Numbered from the stretch's first letter, positions 29,793 through 41,836 are shown. The stretch is 64,000 nt of DNA from Ailanthus altissimus (GCA_946807835.1 OX327699.1:26090014-26154013); one strand, 5' to 3'. The notes: a model not told the origin generated them from the letters alone. Numbers and translations are program-made.

Positions 29793-32645
29793 TGTCACGC
29801 CCCAGACCCAAAAGATCCGACACACGACATCACTTACATTCATTCACTGCATGTGCACTCATAAATAATATTACACAAAATTTTCAACTTTCCTTCAACA
29901 CAGAAATCCTTAGCAAGTTGCTAGCAAGTTCAACACTAAAATCAACCCTAACCTAACATATAAATATAAACTTCTCTTGACAATATTTAAACATTCATTT
30001 CAATTTCTTTCAGAATTATAGCAATTGAATTATGACTGGGACAATTATTAAACCGGAGATACGCAGAGTTTTCTCAGAGATTAACACTCTACTACGTCAC
30101 CAGTAGCAACTTTGTTACCGGGAGCCCAGAATATATCCATTGCAAATTCTTACTTAAAATCATCCAATAACCACACTTTATAAAACTTAAACCAAATCCA
30201 ATCCACACACAATGAAATAATACATAAGTATTTATTCAATAGGGACAAACCAAATATCCTATCCCACGTGTCCCCAAATGAAACACACAACAACCTAACA
30301 ACTTAGGGAACCCAAGGAATAGCAGAAGCCTTGCCAAATCCGCTATGCACACATGTACCTTATTTACCTGAAATCACCATAAACTATAATGAGTATAAAA
30401 CTCAGTAAGCATACTAGTTTTTCATATATCAAATACAAATACATATATGTACACAATGCATGTGTATGATATGCTGTGATCAATCAAAATCATAATCTTA
30501 TCAAATCACATATCATGTAAGCGCTTACACATTCTTTCAAAACACATAATAGGAATACCATCACTCAACTACTACTTAGTAGGACTTACATATCACATAT
30601 CACATAATGAGCCAAATGTCACTCGTAGGTGACATACCGTATGAGAGGAATAGTATAAGTGAGGTCTTTAAATCACACATATATAACGCTTATGCCCGAA
30701 GGTAAAAGCCAAACCCTCACCCTGATCATCGGTGAGTCCTCTCACATGTACCAATACGCCACCACACGAATGTGATGACTCACACTTCTTTTAGGTACCA
30801 ATAGGATCCTCCCTACATACGGAACACATAACATATACCAATCCCGAAGGAAATGCCACACATACAGGCTCCACAAATCACATAAAATGCCTACTAAGTT
30901 AACAGTGAGTTCAAGTACCCTCAAATCACAAAATATTTCTCATGGACATATTACACTTCAAAAGCTTTCTTTGTTAAACGCATCTTATTTTGGAAAGCTC
31001 ACTTTCAAAAACACATGTATGTCCATGCTCAATGTCAATGCTCACATTCATAAACATATATTCACATTTCATATCAAAATATACTTTGACATATCATAAA
31101 CATATTCTTAACCCCATTTACAAAATCATACAAAACAATTATTATGTTTATTGTGATTTCAGTAGTAAGTCTAGTATACTTACCTCTTAACACTTTCAGC
31201 TACAAGGCTTAAATCTCCTTAACCTATCAATGGAGATTAATCCTTTCATAAGCCTCACAATTCACACAAAATACTTTAAATAGCTTACAAAATTATACAC
31301 AATGCATTTATCACATCAAATTGGTCTAAATATTTAGTTTCTCAAAACCTGTCATTCTGACCACTTACACTTAACAAAAATTTCTAATACATCAAATGAT
31401 GTCCAATTACTCCAAAATCAGAATATACCATTCTTGACTCATATATCCTTCTTATATATGAATATTATATCAAATTTCCTACACAATCCATTCCATACAC
31501 ACCATCGAATCCAAACTACAAACCTGACAGGATCAAGATACTTACTGAACAGTATTCAATCTCCTAATTTTATAAAATCATATACTAACTCAAAAATTAT
31601 AAAACTACCACATAATTACTCTTAACACATATCTCAGTCCATGATAAATATTTCACTTCCAAATCACTGCCAAAAGTATTTTAAAACTATTTTATTCTAT
31701 AACTTTAAAAATCTGTTAATCAAATATTACAATGAGCTGATACACTTTAGAAATTCATAACACTTCAACCACATTGATCTAAATTCTCAATTCCGAGTAT
31801 ATCATATTAGACATATAAAATTATCATATTCCAAAAATTCATAATTTTTGAAGATCATTCAGTAGGACAAAAATTATTTTTCACTGTACTATACTGTTTA
31901 CACAGGATATTTCCAGAATTTCAGGGTCATTTTGGTAAATTCACAATAAATTCAATTTCCAGAATTTTCAATCGATTCAAAGTCTCAGATGATCCTTAAC
32001 ATGTCTAATTTTATATACTCAAAATTCAAAACCAGAATCGAATCACAACAATTTATAAAATTCTTAGATCAAGAGGTTATCCAGCAGAAATTCCATAATT
32101 CATCATGATTTATCAAACTATCTTATAGATCATCATCAATTCTCATATGATCTTACGAAATACACAACAAATCCTCAATTATACATATTTTCAGAAATCA
32201 AAACTTAAAGGAATTAACTTAATTAATACCAATAAATTGAGAAATACGTATGATATACCTCTTGAAATTCAAAATTCCAATTTCTTCTTCTTTTTCTTCT
32301 TCTCCTCCTCTTTCTCTCTCCTCTATTTCTCTCTTCTCTCTCTTAAAATGGGTAGCTCGACCTAAAAATGGTAAATTAGGGTTTAAAAGTGTATTTTTAT
32401 ACTAAGAGGCTAATTTTTGGTATTTACAAATTTACCCCCAAAACTTTCAAAGTATAACAATTTGGTCCCTAAAATAATTCCAAAGTCTTGCAAATAAATC
32501 CAATACTAATAGTATATCCTTAACCTATAAAAACACTACTAATAACAATATATAAAATCAGGGATCACCCACATACAAATAAAATACGTATATTTATATA
32601 TATAAATATACATATTCTTACCGGTTATGGATACTAGTTACTACA
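29793..32645 (-). repeat. LTR 3 of the triple-LTR element (2853 bp)
   Basis: Same ends as LTRs 1 and 2. Its differences cluster at the outer end: 32064, 32278, 32419, 32428, an extra A near 32555, about 32570 and 32637. The rest is nearly identical to LTR 2. Confidence 0.95.
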
Positions 32646-32650
32646 TTAGA
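32646..32650. repeat. target-site duplication of the triple-LTR element, right (TTAGA)
   Basis: TTAGA, identical to 16556-16560. Confidence 0.95.
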
Positions 32651-33272
32651 TCCCCCGCTCTGCCTGTGCGTGAGTTACTCCGCCAGGTTAGACCAGATTT
32701 TCCCTGGGTACAAGTTTGGTGTGGTTTTCAGTATATATATGTAGTACATGTTTCCAGAGTTATGTTACATATATTCAGATTGATAATAGATTTTATGATA
32801 GTTTGCGCTTTCAGATTCCAGTACTATGTCATGATTTTAATTTCAGCACAGATTTTATGACAGTTCATATTTTCAGTACAAGTTTATTGATTACTCAGTA
32901 TACAGTTTTATGATTATTTTATTATACAGATTTATACGTGTACAATACATATAAAGTATATAATATTTTCAGATTATGTCCACTCACTGAGCCACAAGCT
33001 CACCCTTTTTCCTATTTTCCCTATTTTTCCCAGGTTGTCACAGGAATTTGTGCAGTGTGATACAGTCATCACATTTTGAGGTTGGGCCAACGTGCATAGC
33101 TGCATAACTGTTTTAGTCTATGTATTTGTATATGTTTTTGTATATTGGATGTACACTTTTGTTGAGGCAGGTAGCCTCATTGTATCATATGTATGAGTAA
33201 AGAGTATGTTAGTCACATGTCATCGCAGGATCTGTCTCGATTCTTGAGGAGAGGTCGGGTCGGGTCCTGTCA
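32651..33272 (+). repeat. gypsy 5' LTR, second segment (622 bp)
   Basis: It continues the 5' LTR after the nested insertion, matches the right part of the 3' LTR (to 41159) and ends GGGTCCTGTCA. Confidence 0.95.
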
Positions 33273-33275
33273 GTT

Positions 33276-33287
33276 TGGTATCAGAGC
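33276..33287 (+). other. gypsy primer-binding site (tRNA-iMet type)
   Basis: TGGTATCAGAGC, three bases after the LTR end. Confidence 0.92.
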
Positions 33288-33374
33288 ATGGTTGTTAGAT
33301 TTTGTAGACTAGTACATGATACATGCATGTTAGAGATGTCATTAATGAATTGTTGCATTTTATAGATTTTCATC

Positions 33375-34754
33375 ATGCGTCCACGTGGCCGACCTCGCAC
33401 AAAACTTGTGGCTGAACTGGGAGCTCCCTTAGTATCAGATAGAAGGGATGAATCTATTAGAGAGGAAGTGGCTGAGTCAGTTCCCCCTGTACTCATACCT
33501 CAAACTCAGCCCGATCCTATTGTAGAGAAGATGCACCCTCAGCCAGTACCACAACCTGTGACACAGTCTACACAGGGACAGCCTGATAGACCTGCCCTAG
33601 AGCAATCCATAGATAGACTGGCTCACTTAGTTACAGTTGCAGTGGAGAGACAAACACAAGGACCACCTAAGAGAGAGAATACAATAGAGCGTGTTCGTAG
33701 TTTGGGGGCAGAGAATTTTTCAGGCACTACAGAGCCAGCTGATGCAGAGTCATGGTTGACTAGAGTAGAACGGATATTTGATGTTATGAGATGTACTGAT
33801 GATGAGAGAGTTTCCTTTGCTACATTTTTACTTGAGGGTGGGGCATACCAATGGTGGAGATCAGTATCACGTAGATATGGAGGGGTGATTAGCTGGGCTG
33901 ATTTTTGTAAAGAATTTAATGTTAAATTCTTTCCTATGGTTTACCAAGACATCCAGGCTAGTAAGTTCTTTGAGCTAGAACAAGGATTGATGACAATAGA
34001 GGAGTACGAGAACCGTTTTATAGAGTTATCGAGGTTCGCTTCTTATGCAATACAGAATGAGAGGGATAAATGTAAGAGGTTTGAACAGGGCCTTAGAGGC
34101 AATATCAGGACAACAATTATAGCTATGGGGCACATTGATTTCAGTGAGTTGGTAGGGGCTGCAATGAGAGTTGAGAGAAGCCTAGTAGAGGCACGTAGAG
34201 CCCAGTCATTCAAGCAGAGACCAGGCCATAGTTGGTCAGTTGGTGGATCAAGTAGCAGTAGAGCATCTGAAGGAGAGACATCTCATGCAGGGTATTCTGG
34301 TAGACAACGGTATGGTCAGAGCCCTATACTATCAGGAGGACAGAGACAGAGTTCTAGTCAGAGTATTGTGCCTCCATCTGTTGGAAGCAATATAGGGAGT
34401 CAGAGGCCCCGAGGTGGTAGCCAGTTAAGTAGTAGTGCAAGCATAAGAAGGTACCCTCAGTGTTCCATGTGTGGGAGGAGTCATGAGGGGCAGTGTCTGA
34501 GAGGTTTTAGAGGTTGCTACCATTGCGGACAAGCTGGACATTTGAGGAGAGATTGCCCTCATCTTCTTCAGAGTACAGCTTCTCAGGGTTTTCAAGGTGG
34601 CAGTGGCAATATTCAGAGGCCTAGAGGATCTCAGATAGGAGAGCCTATCTCTAGTACTGGTGTACAACCTAGAGCTTTAGGAGTTAGTAGAGATCCACAG
34701 AGGGGTCAACCAGGTCGACCTCGTAGCCAGGCACATGTATTTGCTTTGACTTAG
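33375..34754 (+). CDS. gypsy gag (capsid + zinc knuckle), ends at a TAG before pol
   Basis: The 459-codon frame from ATG 33375 begins with a basic, AT-hook-like start (RPRGRPRTK). A retrotransposon gag (capsid) domain follows at residues about 110-280 (ENFSGTTEPADAESWL, FLLEGGAYQWW, FFELEQGLMTIEEYENRF), then a Ser/Gly/Gln-rich linker and a CCHC knuckle (CYHCGQAGHLRRDC). It packages the element RNA into virus-like particles. It ends at TAG 34752-34754, but the frame continues open into protease. In this clade gag and pol are usually one open frame, so the stop is probably a C-to-T mutation; a readthrough stop is the alternative. Confidence 0.88.
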   Translation: MRPRGRPRTKLVAELGAPLVSDRRDESIREEVAESVPPVLIPQTQPDPIVEKMHPQPVPQPVTQSTQGQPDRPALEQSIDRLAHLVTVAVERQTQGPPKRENTIERVRSLGAENFSGTTEPADAESWLTRVERIFDVMRCTDDERVSFATFLLEGGAYQWWRSVSRRYGGVISWADFCKEFNVKFFPMVYQDIQASKFFELEQGLMTIEEYENRFIELSRFASYAIQNERDKCKRFEQGLRGNIRTTIIAMGHIDFSELVGAAMRVERSLVEARRAQSFKQRPGHSWSVGGSSSSRASEGETSHAGYSGRQRYGQSPILSGGQRQSSSQSIVPPSVGSNIGSQRPRGGSQLSSSASIRRYPQCSMCGRSHEGQCLRGFRGCYHCGQAGHLRRDCPHLLQSTASQGFQGGSGNIQRPRGSQIGEPISSTGVQPRALGVSRDPQRGQPGRPRSQAHVFALT

Positions 34755-37700
34755 CAAGAGGCACAGGCTACCCCAGATGTGGTTACAGGTATGCTAACTA
34801 TTTTTGGCCGAGAGGCCTATATTTTAATTGATCCGGGCTCTACGCATTCTTTTATTTCCCATATCTTTGTTGTGCATGCGGATAGAATGTTAAAACCCCT
34901 AGATTGTAGTTTGGTGGTAGCCACACCAGTTGGAGAATCATTACTGGCTGAGAATGTATTTCGGGATTGTGTTATCAAAGTGGGTAGTAGTGAGATGGTA
35001 GCAGATTTAATTCCTCTTGCTATACATGATTTTAATGCAATACTTGGGATGGACTGGTTAGCTAATCACCATGCTACTGTAGACTGTTTTCGAAAGGAAG
35101 TTATATTCAAAAGACATGGAAAGCCGGATATTATTTTTTGTGGAGAGCGACAAGTTCTTCCATCCTGTGTTATATCTGCTATGACAGCTAAACGGTTGCT
35201 TAGAAAACGATGTTCAGCTTATTTGGCACATGTTATTGATACCAGAGTCAATGGGGTTGCATTAGAAGATATTCCAGTGGTAAGAGATTTTCCAGATGTA
35301 TTTCCTGAAGATCTTTCGGGCTTACCACCAGATAGAGAGATTGATTTTGGTATTGATTTGGTTCCAGACATAACTCCTATCTCCAAAGCACCATACAGAA
35401 TGGCCCCCTCAGAGTTAAAAGAATTGAAGACTCAGTTACAAGAATTGGTAGATAAGGGTTTCATCAGACCTAGTGTATCACTATGGGGAGCACCAGTATT
35501 GTTTGTTAAAAAGAAGGATGGAACTTTGAGGCTATGCATTGATTATCGGGAGCTAAATAAAGTCACTATACGCAACAAGTATCCACTCCCTCGCATTGAT
35601 GATTTACTTGATCAGTTACAGGGTGCAAATATTTTCTCAAAGATCGATCTACGATCAGGGTATCATCAGTTAAAGATCAGAGATACTGATGTGGCTAAGA
35701 CTGCTTTCAGAACTCGATATGGGCATTATGAGTTTTTAGTAATGCCATTTGGGTTAACTAATGCTCCAGCTGCATTCATGGACCTTATGAATAGGGTATT
35801 TCGTCCCTATCTTGATCGATTTATTATAGTTTTTATTGATGATATTCTTGTGTATTCACGGAGTACAGAGGAGCATGTAGAGCATTTGAAGATAGTGCTA
35901 CAGATTTTGAGAAATAAACAGTTATATGCCAAGTTCAGCAAATGTCAGTTTTGGCTAGATAAAGTTGCATTTCTGGGCCATGTGATCTCAGCAGATGGAA
36001 TTTATGTGGATCCTCAGAAAATTGAAGCTGTAGTAAATTGGGAACGACCAGCTAGTGTGACAGAAATTAGAAGTTTTCTTGGTCTAGCAGGTTATTATCG
36101 AAGATTTGTTAAAGACTTTTCTAAGATTGCTGCACCGCTTACAAAGTTGACTAGGAAAAATGTAAAGTTTGTGTGGACTGATGAATGTGAAGATAGCTTC
36201 CAAGAGCTTAAAAAGAGATTGACTTCAACTCCTGTTCTCACTCTTCCATCTGGCACTGAAGGATTTATAATTTACAGTGATGTTTCTAGACAGGGGTTAG
36301 GTTGTGTATTGATGCAGCATGGTAAGGTGATAGCTTATGCTTCTAGGCAGCTTAAGAAGTATGAGTTGAATTATCCAACTCATGATTTAGAATTAGCAGT
36401 AGTAGTATTCGCCTTGAAGATTTGGAGACATTATCTATATGGTGTTACATGTCAAATTTTCACTGATCACAAAAGTTTGAAGTATTTGTTCACACAGAAA
36501 GATTTGAATCTGAGACAACGGAGATGGTTAGAGTTAATAAAAGATTATGACTGTACGATTGACTATCATCCAGGTAAGGCGAATGTGGTAGCAGATGCAC
36601 TCAGCAGGAAGTCTTCTAGCTCTATTGCTTATTTGAGAGTGACTTATCTTCCATTGTTAGTTGAATTAAGATCTATGGGGGTTGAATTGTCTGTAGCCAA
36701 GTCTGGAGTCCTTCTAGCACATTTTCAAGTTAGGCCTATGTTGATTGATCAGATTCGAGAGGTGATGAACACTTGAAATTACACATTTAATAAGAGTTTT
36801 ACATGATTATTTTGTATTACTAGTGTATTTAATTTTCTTAACTTAAGTATGTTTACAATATTGTACTTAATTATCTTATAACTGTTTTGTGGCAGGTTCG
36901 GTAAAATGGGCATAACTTTCTACCAAAAGATCCAATTGAGGTGATTCTTAATCCTGTGCAGAAATGACTCAATGGGCTAACATATTGTATTTCACAAAGA
37001 ATTGGAAATTCGAGTGTTTAGAGGGTGAAAATTGGCCTAGAACAGAATTGATCTGTAGTACAGGCCCAGTTTGAACAGTTATCAATATTTGGCCCATAAC
37101 TATAGAAATACGTATCCAATACGCATGAGATCACTCAATTTGGAAAGATAAGAGACTTATCTACAACTTTTATGTTTTGAGTGACAGCTAATTCGGATCA
37201 CATCAATTCCAAATTGGATAATCAAGTGGGTGTCCAAGTGATAATGAATGCAAATTATTTTGCCACCATTCTTGACTTTCATCAACCAAGTGGTTCCCTC
37301 CAAATTTGTCTCGATTTATCCATGTTTTTCTATAAATAGGTGGCTTGTTTATGCCTAAAGAATGTAATTAGAAAGTTAGAATTTAGTTCAAAATACTTTT
37401 CCTTTGTATCCATTTCCTTGTACTATTATTTCTCTTGTTTACTATTAAGTCATGTTATTTCTTCTTCCATTTCTTTTCTTTTCATTTAGTTTTATTATGT
37501 CCAAATAATTTTGTTTAAGCTAAGGTGAAAGGGTGAAGCTCTTGGCAAGGTAATAAGATATGTTTAATATTTATTCATGAATTTAATGCTTCATTTTTAA
37601 GTTATGCAAATTTATATATGATGTATTTATTTTGTTTGTAGAATTAATACCCTTTCTTCTAAAGTGGTGATTCTTGATTTATTATTGACAAACTTAATAC

Positions 37701-39644
37701 TTGGCACAATAAATTCTTGAAACCATTTACAAGATTTGGTTTATATAACTTTTCTTATAAAGTGGGAGTCTTGATTTATTGTAGACAAATATAAAGATTG
37801 GCATAATAAATACTTGAACCCATTTATAAGATTTGGTGTATAATAATTGAAAGAAATAAATACTAATCAATATATAAATGATGATGAACGTTAATTGCTA
37901 TATTTTCCGGTTGGAACCTCCTTTGTGAGAGGATTCCAATTGAGTTATAAAAAAATAAAAAGTTAAATATATTCTTATTTCTTATGCCAAGAGTGAATCT
38001 CCATAACCTTAGCTTTTTATTTGAATTGGTTAATTGAAATAATATTTACAAACATCTTATACTGCATTAATTATCTTTAAAGTGTTTATAATTTGTAATT
38101 TTAATTCTACTTCCCTGTGGATCGACCCCGTTCTCATCGGGTTATTTATTACTTCGACAATCCTGCACTTGGGAATAACTTCTATATTCTGGACGTGTCA
38201 AGAGGTGCAAGATCAGGATCCTAATTTAATTAAACTTAAGCAAGAAGTAAAGAATGGAACGCGAACTGATTTAACGTTGAAAGCTGATGGGACATTAGTT
38301 ATGGGTAACAGGCTTTGTGTTCCGAATAACTCAGAGTTAAAGAAGCAGATTTTAGAAGAAGCTCACAGCTCAGCTTATGCTATGCATCCTGGCAGCACAA
38401 AAATGTATCGTACTTTGAGAGAACATTACTGGTGGCAAGGTATGAAAAGAGAGATTGCAGAGTTTGTATCTCACTGCTTGATTTGTCAGCAGGTTAAGGC
38501 AGAACATCAGAGGCCAGCAGGATTATCTCAACCACTTCCAGTTCCTGAATGGAAGTGGGAACATATCACCATGGACTTTGTTGTTGGGCTTCCTCGTACT
38601 CGAAGGGGTCATGATAGTGTTTGGGTGATTGTTGATCGACTCACAAAGTCTGCTCATTTCCTGCCTTATAAGATTTCATACTCATTAGATAGGCTAGCTA
38701 ATTTGTATGTGAGTGAGATTGTACGGTTACATGGGGCTCCAGTGTCTATCGTATCAGATAGAGACCCTCGATTAACTTCTAGATTCTGGCATAGCTTACA
38801 GAAGGCCTTAGGCACTAAGCTAAACTTTAGTACAACTTTTCATCCTCAGACAGATGGGCAGTCGGAGAGAACTATACAGATATTAGAGGATATGCTCAGA
38901 GCTTGTATGTTGCAGCTTAAGGGTAATTGGGATGATTATTTACCATTGATGGAGTTTGCATATAATAATAGTTATCAGTCTAGCATTCAGATGGCACCGT
39001 ATGAGGCTTTATACGGAAGAAAATGCAGAACTCCGATTTGTTGGGATGAAGTTGGAGAAAGAAAATTGTTGGGTCCAGAGATTATTCAAGCCACTAGTGA
39101 GAAGGTCAGTATTATTAGAGATAGACTCAAGGCAGCTCAAGACAGACAGAAGAGTTATGCAGATAAACGCCGTAGACAGCTAGAGTTTGCAGTAGGAGAC
39201 ATAGTCTTTTTACGGATCTCACCATGGAAGGGTGTGCTTCGTTTTGGGAAACAGGGAAAACTAAGTCCTAGATATATTGGGCCATATGAGATTCTAGAAA
39301 GGGTTGGTGTGGTTGCGTACCGCTTAGCATTACCACCTGAGTTGTCACGCATTCATGATGTGTTTCATGTTTCTATGTTGCGGAAGTATATACCTGACCC
39401 TTCTCACATTCTAGATACTCAGCCAGTTCAGTTGAGGACAGACTTAACTTATGATGAGGAACCTGTTCAGATAGTGGACTATCGCCAGCAAGTACTACGT
39501 AATAAAACTATTCCGTTAATTAAAGTTCTATGGAGGAATCATGCAGTGGAAGAGGCTACATGGGAGCGAGAGGATCAGATGAGAGTTCAGTATCCTCATT
39601 TGTTTCAGAGAGGTATACGAATTTCGAGGACGAAATTTTTATAA
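34755..39644 (+). pseudogene. gypsy pol (PR-RT-RNase H-IN-chromodomain), split by an LTR-like insertion
   Basis: The protease ([12 protein letters not shown]) is near 34825. RT follows with [20 protein letters not shown] and the active-site FIDDILVY near 35834. RNase H is at about 36240-36610, ending VADALSR. Integrase is interrupted after its linker: the frame breaks at 36764 and resumes at 38208. It then has the zinc-binding H-H-C-C region (HPGSTKMYRTLREHYWW...CLICQ), the DDE core (MDFVVGLP..., SDRDPRLTS, HPQTDGQSERT) and a chromodomain-like end (39528-39600). Both halves are otherwise open. Without the insertion and the TAG at 34752 this would be close to a complete polyprotein; as it stands, integrase cannot be made as part of it. 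Confidence 0.92.
36765..38200 (+). mobile_element. probable solo LTR inserted in gypsy integrase (1436 bp)
   Basis: It interrupts the pol frame and is flanked by AGAGGTG at 36758-36764 and 38201-38207. It has no coding sequence. It contains a TATA box (TATAAATAGG, 37331-37340), and its right end resembles the 3' end of many gypsy/TRIM-type LTRs (CCCTGTGGATCGACCCC near 38112, then a TTATTACTTCGACAATCCTG segment). The ends TGAAC...GTGTCA are LTR-like, but the 7-bp flank repeat is longer than the usual 5 bp, so the exact class is uncertain. Confidence 0.6.
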
Positions 39645-39656
39645 GGGGGGAGGAAT
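39645..39656 (+). other. gypsy polypurine tract
   Basis: GGGGGGAGGAAT directly before the 3' LTR and right after the pol stop codon. Confidence 0.9.
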
Positions 39657-41159
39657 TGTAATACACGTGTATTACAATAATACACGTGTATTATATATAT
39701 AAAGATTAGTGTAAGTTAAAAAAAAAAAAAAAGCGATGGCGCTTTTATATATATATATTTTGTTTTACTTTCTTCGCTTAAGAAGAAAGAATTGAAACAG
39801 AAGGAAACAGAAAAAGAACGAAACAGAGAAAGAAGAGAGAAACCGAGGAAAGGAAGAAAAGAAAAGAAAGAAAAGAAAGAAGAAAAGAAAGGAAAAAGGA
39901 AAAGAAAGGGAAAGGAAGAACGGGAAGGAAAAAGAGAAAGAGAAAGAAAAAGAAAAAGAAGGAAAAGAAAAGAAAAAGAAAGAAAATAGGAAATTTTAGA
40001 AAATTAGTTGGGTAGTCAGAATTATACCCAGTGGTTTAGCGGGTAATAGTTTTACGATATTAGAATATTTATATCTTAATATTTATAATACATATCGATA
40101 CTAATGATGTATTTTTACACCCTATGATATAGGAGGTGTGCCGATAGCGGGTAGATCTCAGAATCCAGACCCAGCTCAGGATTAGCGCACTTTTGTGAGT
40201 GGATAACTATATATATTTTATATGTTTTCAATACAGCCAATTATGATTTAATTGCGCATTATTAGATTTAATTATGATTTATTTTAGACAAAAATATTTA
40301 TACTATTTAGTAGATTCAGAAATATTTTAGAATTTATTATAGTACAGTTTATAATTATGTTCAGTACAGAAATAATTATTTCAGAATAATTATGGTCACA
40401 ATATTATATTGTAGTAGTTTTTGAACCACCATATGCGTACCCTCCCCTTTAATGTAGTTGCTCTGCGCATGCGTTAGACCAGTTTAGTTTGCTCTGCCCG
40501 AGCGATGTAACATTCCGCCGGGTTAGGCCAGCTTAGATCCCCCGCTCTGCCTGTGCGTGAGTTACTCCGCCAGGTTAGACCAGATTTTCCCTGGGTACAA
40601 GTTTGGTGTGGTTTTCAGTATATATATGTAGTACATGTTTCCAGAGTTATGTTACATATATTCAGTTTGATAATAGATTTTATGATAGTTTGCGCTTTCA
40701 GATTCCAGTACTATGTCATGATTTTAATTTCAGCACAGATTTTATGACAGTTCATATTTTCAGTACAAGTTTATTGATTACTCAGTATACAGTTTTATGA
40801 TTATTTTATCATACAGATTTATACGTGTACAATACATATAAAGTATATAATATTTTCAAATTATGTCCACTCACTGAGCCACAAGCTCACCCTTTTTCCT
40901 ATTTTCCCTATTTTTCCCAGGTTGTCACAAGAATTTGTGCAGTGTGATACAGTCATCACATTTTGAGGTTGGGCCAACGTGCATAGCTGCATAAGTGTTT
41001 TAGTCTATGTATTTGTATATGTTTTTGTATATTGGATGTACACTTTTGTTGAGGCAGGTAGCCTCATTGTATCATATGTATGAGTAAAGAGTATGTTAGT
41101 CACATGTCATCGCAGGATCTGTCTCGATTCTCGAGGAGAGGTCGGGTCGGGTCCTGTCA
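39657..41159 (+). repeat. gypsy 3' LTR (1503 bp)
   Basis: It starts TGTAATACAC and ends CCTGTCA. It carries the same palindromic G-boxes (39658-39694) and GA-rich tract (39790-39989) as the 5' copy. This intact copy shows what the 5' LTR looked like before the nested insertion. Confidence 0.95.
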
Positions 41160-41164
41160 GTTGA
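41160..41164 (+). repeat. gypsy target-site duplication, right copy (GTTGA)
   Basis: Identical to 15676-15680. Confidence 0.93.
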
Positions 41165-41186
41165 GGTCAAGTTTAGCAAAATATGA
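41165..41186 (+). pseudogene. P450 pseudogene, last codons
   Basis: With one GTTGA copy kept, the last exon reads on from 15680 to GGTCAAGTTTAGCAAAATA and the stop TGA at 41184-41186, giving the VKFSKI end typical of this P450 group. This proves the two flanks were one gene. Confidence 0.85.
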
Positions 41187-41836
41187 GTACACGGCACTAC
41201 CCGTTTCTCCTTAATGATTCCGGTTACATGCATTATTTACATAGAAAATGATTTTAACTTCCTTTTAGTAAGAGTTTGAAGTGTATGGCATTTATCGGTA
41301 TGTTTTTTTTTTCTTATGTTTTCTAAATCTACTAGCAATATTGATAAAGTCCGACTCATATTTCTCTAAGTACTTAATGAACGATGTGGGCATTAGTAAT
41401 TTTGCTCAAATATTTAGGAACATTTTCAAGTCCGCCACTTCAACCCATTTTGGGCTTCAAAATTTTTTTGACTTACCTCGCAAATGTAGCCTCATTCCAT
41501 ATTTTAACTACCATTAAAGCCCCTGCTCGTTTTCAAAAATTTCACAAATAGTAATCCAAATTATATATGTCATTGTTTATCTAAAATTTTAAATTTGCCT
41601 CCAAATTGGAATCCCCGGCTCCACCACTAAGTGGGTATGTCGACACTTCAAATCTTCTAAAAATATGCCCATGTACAAATTCTCCGGCTTCATGTACAAA
41701 GAGTTGTCGTCTATTTTTAAAAAAAGTACATATGTCCATGTTTTAAACTAAGGAGCGACTCTTGATATATATATGTTATTTTTTTAGATATTATATCATC
41801 TCGAAAAAGGAAAATTTTTAATTAATATGTTTGAGA
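41187..41836. other. spacer after the P450 stop
   Basis: Presumed 3' UTR and flank of the P450, then AT-rich sequence. Nothing else is recognised. Confidence 0.55.

Larger units (their letters stand above)
16561..32645 (-). mobile_element. tandem LTR-internal-LTR-internal-LTR retrotransposon, non-autonomous, gypsy-derived, carrying cargo genes
   Basis: Three copies of a 2852/2853-bp LTR alternate with two copies of a 3764-bp internal region (period 6616 bp), all within one TTAGA target duplication. The orientation is minus: read on that strand the LTR begins TGTAGTAACC and ends GGGGCGTGACA, followed by the primer site (TGGTATCAGAGC) and, at the other end, a polypurine tract. The internal region has no gag or pol apart from a stub of the pol 3' end, so the element needs enzymes from a helper. 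Its cargo lies on the opposite (plus) strand. LTR1 and LTR2 differ at only four positions that I could see (17088, 18376, 18800, 19249), which points to a young insertion. The tandem form is best explained by unequal recombination between LTRs. Confidence 0.93.
15681..41159 (+). mobile_element. Ty3/gypsy LTR retrotransposon (chromovirus, Tekay/Del-like) with nested insertions
   Basis: It has 1502-1503-bp LTRs (the 5' copy split by an insertion), a tRNA-iMet-type primer site, gag, pol in the order PR-RT-RNase H-IN, a polypurine tract and target duplication GTTGA. The pol C-terminus carries a chromodomain-like segment (VLWRNHAVEEATWERE). I counted roughly a dozen differences between the two LTRs, so it is older than the element nested inside it. 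The host target is the last P450 exon. Confidence 0.95.

Noticed and set aside
16561..32645. CRISPR or satellite array, because of the regular long repeats
   Set aside because: The 6616-bp period, TG...CA ends, primer site, polypurine tract and TTAGA duplication define LTR retrotransposon units.
38082..38207. N-terminal extension of the second gypsy pol frame
   Set aside because: These codons come from the inserted LTR-like block, not from integrase. The real pol resumes at 38208.
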